Source of the DNA: Pseudomonadota bacterium
GTDB lineage: Bacteria > Pseudomonadota > Gammaproteobacteria > Steroidobacterales > Steroidobacteraceae
Reading direction: 5' to 3'
Assembly (NCBI GenBank): GCA_021838065.1
Contig: JAKCEJ010000123.1
Coordinates: forward strand, 1 to 8,106
DNA length: 8,106 nt
Each line of letters begins with the position of its first letter. Within the stretch, counting starts at the first letter, position 1. The notes under the pieces are model-generated. The model had not been told where the DNA came from. It searched no databases and was given only the letters and a program-made list of their open reading frames with translations. Positions 5,726 through 8,106 of this stretch are shown here, in pieces. Both the position numbers and the translations under genes were made by a program.

Positions 5726-7297
5726 TCATTCCGTCTGGCGGATGAACTGCGCGATGTTCGCGTGCAGGTGCGCGAGCCCCTGCGGGCGCACGTAGATCAT
5801 GTGGCCGGTGTGGTAGAAGCGGAACTCGACGTTCTTCTCGAGCCCCGGCTGCATCGGGAGCTGGCGCATCTGGTACACGGCGGCGTAATACGGTGTCGCC
5901 AGATCGAAATACCCGGCGTTGACCAGGACCTTCAGGTTCGGGTCGAGGGTCATGGTCGCGGCCAGATCCGGCAGGACGTTGGGCGCCACCGGCGCCGGCG
6001 AGCCCGCGCCCGGCGGGGTGTGCTCCCACTTCCAGTCGTTGCCCACGGTCGCCGACAGAAACACATAGCGGTGCCCGGCGCCGAAATGCAGTGTGTGGCG
6101 CAGATACTCATTCGCCGCCGAGACGTAGGCCGAGCCGATGCCGGAGATCAGCGGGTCGTATTCGGCGTATTCGGCCAGCGGATCAAGCGTGGGCCCGGAG
6201 AAGCGCGCATCCAGCCGCCCCGTGGTCTTGCCCTCGGCCGACAGCAGCGCTTGCTCGAACTGAGGTCCGGTGACGCGCAGGTCCGCCTTGAGCAGGTATC
6301 GCTCGCTCAGGCCCGTGTACCCGGCCATCTGCGCCGCGATCGTCTGTTCCTCGGCGCTCGGCAGCGCGGCGCCGCGGTTGAGGGCGGCCAGATACGGCCC
6401 CATGGCCCAGGCCTGTACCTGATCGAGCCACGGGTGCAGCCGCGCCGGCGGCTGGGCGAGGCGCTTGTGATACCAGGCGACCGCCGCATACGTCGGGATC
6501 GCCAGCGCGTACGGCAGATTGACGCCCGGATTGAGGTTGGCCTGGTCGATGCTCGTGTCGAAGTTGAGGATGGTCGAGAGCAGCACGACGCCGTTCAGAT
6601 CGATGTTGTCGGTGTTCTCCAGCATGCCCGCGACGACCGCCGAGCGTGTCGTGCCGTAGCTCTCGCCGATCAGGTACTTGGGCGAGTTCCACCGGTCATA
6701 TTGGGACAGGAAGCCGGTGATGAACTGCGTGAACGCCTTGCCGTCGGCATCGACCCCGTAGAACATCTTCGGCGTGCCCACCCCGCCGTCCGCCTTGCCG
6801 ATGATGCGGCTGAAGCCGGTGCCCATGGCGTCGACGAACACCAGATCGCTGGCATCGAGCAGGCTGTACTGATTGTTGACCAGCCGGTACGGCGCCGGCG
6901 GCGTGTGCTCGTGGCTGAGGGTGACGACGCGCACCGGGCCGAATGCGCCGATGTGCAGCGGCGCGGAGCTGCCGCCCGGGCCGCCGTTGTAGAGGAATGC
7001 GATGGGCCGGTGATCCGGCTTGGCGCCGTCCTTGAAATAGGCGACATAGAACATCGCGCCGGTGGGTTTGTCCGCCTTGTCGCGCAGGATCAGCGTCCCG
7101 GCCTTGGCGGTGTAATGAATGACGTGGCCGCCGACAGTGACGCGGCCGTGGGTGGTGACGGTGTGGGGGACCGTCCAGAACTTCGCGGGGTTGCTGCTTG
7201 CCGCGGCGGGCTTGGCGGGAGGGTTGGCGTGGGCGAGTGCGGCCGGGGACAATCCGACGAGCACGGCGGTCAGGAGAAGCGCGCGACAGACGGACAT
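5726..7297 (-). CDS. Secreted S10-family serine carboxypeptidase-like peptidase
   Basis: A 523-residue exported enzyme. The signal peptide is MSVCRALLLTAVLVGLSPAA followed by LAHA, with a probable cut near residue 24. The S10 fold (alpha/beta hydrolase) is shown by the oxyanion-hole segment NGGPGGSS (104-111), nucleophile Ser213 in GESYG (211-215), Asp465 in NAGYFDLATPY (460-470) and His499 in HTGHM (496-500). The catalytic triad is complete. Serine carboxypeptidases release C-terminal residues from peptides, usually at acidic pH; here it would act in the periplasm or outside the cell. Length fits bacterial members. The start at 7297 puts the signal peptide at the N-terminus, with a weak AAAGAGA ribosome site upstream. 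The open frame extends to 7453, but that extension has no export signal at its start. It is 177 bases from rimO and is probably transcribed with the transporter gene downstream. Confidence 0.92.
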   Translation of the reverse strand: MSVCRALLLTAVLVGLSPAALAHANPPAKPAAASSNPAKFWTVPHTVTTHGRVTVGGHVIHYTAKAGTLILRDKADKPTGAMFYVAYFKDGAKPDHRPIAFLYNGGPGGSSAPLHIGAFGPVRVVTLSHEHTPPAPYRLVNNQYSLLDASDLVFVDAMGTGFSRIIGKADGGVGTPKMFYGVDADGKAFTQFITGFLSQYDRWNSPKYLIGESYGTTRSAVVAGMLENTDNIDLNGVVLLSTILNFDTSIDQANLNPGVNLPYALAIPTYAAVAWYHKRLAQPPARLHPWLDQVQAWAMGPYLAALNRGAALPSAEEQTIAAQMAGYTGLSERYLLKADLRVTGPQFEQALLSAEGKTTGRLDARFSGPTLDPLAEYAEYDPLISGIGSAYVSAANEYLRHTLHFGAGHRYVFLSATVGNDWKWEHTPPGAGSPAPVAPNVLPDLAATMTLDPNLKVLVNAGYFDLATPYYAAVYQMRQLPMQPGLEKNVEFRFYHTGHMIYVRPQGLAHLHANIAQFIRQTE

Positions 7298-7330
7298 GTT
7301 TGTTCTCTTTGTTGGTGGTTCTGGGAGCGA

Positions 7331-7362
7331 CGCTCGGCTGATCGGCCGATGGCGCTCGGCCG
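7331..7362 (-). promoter_or_regulatory. Symmetrical element in the leader of the carboxypeptidase gene
   Basis: On the plus strand the order is CGCTCGGC (7331-7338), the palindrome ATCGGCCGAT (7341-7350) and CGCTCGGC again (7353-7360), so the direct repeats are 22 bases apart, about two helical turns. On the minus-strand RNA, CGGCCGA and TCGGCCG (7356-7362 and 7343-7349) can form a 7-bp stem with a 6-base loop. No T-run follows, so it is not a plain terminator for rimO. It could be an operator or a leader RNA structure. Confidence 0.35.
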
Positions 7363-7381
7363 TCGACGCCGCACGGGCGCC

Positions 7382-7390
7382 ATCGTAGCA
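7382..7390 (-). promoter_or_regulatory. Candidate extended -10 for the carboxypeptidase gene
   Basis: TGCTACGAT on the minus strand fits an extended -10 (TGN-TACGAT). No -35 hexamer is visible 17 bases upstream. The predicted start would leave a leader of about 78 bases containing the symmetrical element at 7331-7362. Confidence 0.25.
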
Positions 7391-7473
7391 ATTGGCGCTT
7401 GCGGGTGTGGCCCGCTCGTCGCGGTTTCCGCTCGGCCCACCGGAGAATGACACGGCGCGCGCGCCCCTCTGCG

Positions 7474-8106
7474 CTACCGCTCGAGGAGTCGGGCGTGCAG
7501 ATCGTAGGTGTCGGCGGAGGTCACTTGCACGTCAGCCCAGTCCCCGGGCGCAAGCCCCTCGGCATCGGCAATGTGTACGACGCCGTCGATCTCCGGCGCC
7601 TCCGCCTCGCTGCGGCCTATGGCGCCGTTGGCGTCCACCGTATCAACCAGAATGCGCAGACGCTGACCGACACGCCGCCGCAGGCGCTCGGCGCTGATCG
7701 CCGCCGCGCATTCCATGAATCGCGCGTAGCGCTCCTCCTGGACCTGCGCCGGAACGTGCGAGGCGATCGTATTGGCTGCGGCGCCCTCGACGGGCGAGTA
7801 TTTGAAACACCCTACGCGATCGAGCTGCGCTTCGCGCAGCCACTCGAGCAGCTCCTCGAATTCCGCGTCCGTCTCGCCAGGAAAGCCGACGATGAACGTG
7901 CTGCGCAGCGTCAGCTCGGGACACTGCCGCCGCCACTGCCCGATGCGCTCGAGCACGTTCTCGGCATGCGCCGGCCGGCGCATCCGCTTCAGGACCGCGG
8001 GACTGCCGTGTTGGAACGGAATGTCGAGGTAGGGCAGCACCTGCCGCTCGGCCATCAGCCCGATGACCTCATCGACGTGCGGATAAGGATACACGTAGTG
8101 CAGCCG
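7474..8106 (-). CDS. rimO: Ribosomal protein S12 methylthiotransferase RimO, C-terminal part
   Basis: The right window edge cuts this gene; 210 codons and the TAG stop are present, roughly half of the usual 440 residues. RimO is a cytoplasmic radical-SAM enzyme with two iron-sulphur clusters that methylthiolates the conserved Asp of ribosomal protein S12 (Asp88 in E. coli numbering). The visible part covers the second half of the radical-SAM barrel: YPYPHVDEV (6-14 of the fragment), PYLDIPFQHGSP (25-36), RSTFIVGFPGETD (68-80) and GCFKYSPVEGA (99-109). A TRAM domain follows with RSEAEAPEIDG (165-175). The YSPVEGA and APEIDG motifs separate RimO from MiaB. The cluster-binding CxxxCxxC motif and the N-terminal UPF0004 domain lie outside the window. 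The reading frame continues without a stop to base 8106. Confidence 0.95.
   Translation of the reverse strand, partial: RLHYVYPYPHVDEVIGLMAERQVLPYLDIPFQHGSPAVLKRMRRPAHAENVLERIGQWRRQCPELTLRSTFIVGFPGETDAEFEELLEWLREAQLDRVGCFKYSPVEGAAANTIASHVPAQVQEERYARFMECAAAISAERLRRRVGQRLRILVDTVDANGAIGRSEAEAPEIDGVVHIADAEGLAPGDWADVQVTSADTYDLHARLLER

Noticed and set aside
4931..7450. 839-codon open frame on the plus strand opposite the transporter and the carboxypeptidase
   Set aside because: Its codons lie in exact register with the sense codons of both minus-strand genes, so it only needs those genes to avoid TTA, CTA and TCA, which are rare at this GC content. The product is Arg/Gln-rich without domains, while the minus-strand genes have clear catalytic and membrane motifs.
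5722..7453. Longer start for the carboxypeptidase at 7453
   Set aside because: It would place about 52 residues without export features before an obvious signal peptide that begins at 7297.
7454..7465. GGCGCGCGCGCC palindrome after rimO as a terminator
   Set aside because: It is an alternating GC run with no loop and no T-run, which is easily produced by base composition.

Overview
This window is high-GC DNA from a chromosome of a proteobacterium. Several signs point to a Gammaproteobacterium of the Xanthomonadales/Nevskiales type, at modest confidence: the rimO sequence style, a small lipoprotein with a Cys-x-x-Glu-x-x-Thr-Gly-Ser-type motif, an S10 carboxypeptidase, and promoters of the form TTGAA(C/T)-N17-TACA(C/G)T. 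No rRNA, tRNA, CRISPR array, insertion sequence or phage gene was found.

Left part, plus strand. Bases 1-498 hold no gene I can support, but a good promoter sits at 418-446. It is followed by a possible 23-codon leader ORF (499-570) and a 443-residue secreted protein (603-1934). That protein has an HExxH zinc-site signature and a downstream EGLAE motif, so it is probably an unclassified metallopeptidase-like protein. After a 421-base gap with short repeats come a 114-residue lipoprotein (2356-2700) and a 210-residue membrane phosphatase of the PAP2 superfamily (2829-3461), whose phosphate-binding arginines are replaced. A second structured intergenic region (3462-3866) carries an 18-bp perfect palindrome and a TTGAAT-N17-TACAGT promoter. 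It leads into a PmtA-like SAM-dependent methyltransferase (3867-4562).

Right part, minus strand. Reading from the right edge, the genes are: the C-terminal half of rimO (7474-8106, cut by the window end), which encodes the ribosomal protein S12 methylthiotransferase; a secreted S10 serine carboxypeptidase-like enzyme (5726-7297) with an intact Ser-Asp-His triad; and a ten-TM EamA/DMT transporter with a long histidine-rich cytoplasmic tail (4592-5668, possibly starting at 5722). The carboxypeptidase and transporter are close enough to be co-transcribed. The transporter converges on the methyltransferase with 29 bases between their stop codons.

Most products act at the envelope: two secreted hydrolase-like proteins, a lipoprotein, a PAP2 phosphatase, a predicted phospholipid methyltransferase and a metabolite exporter. 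I do not see a single obvious multi-gene defence or mobile system. The points most worth following are the HExxH protein with its leader ORF, the PAP2 protein with substituted motifs, the internally duplicated His-rich tail, and several symmetrical DNA elements in front of genes.
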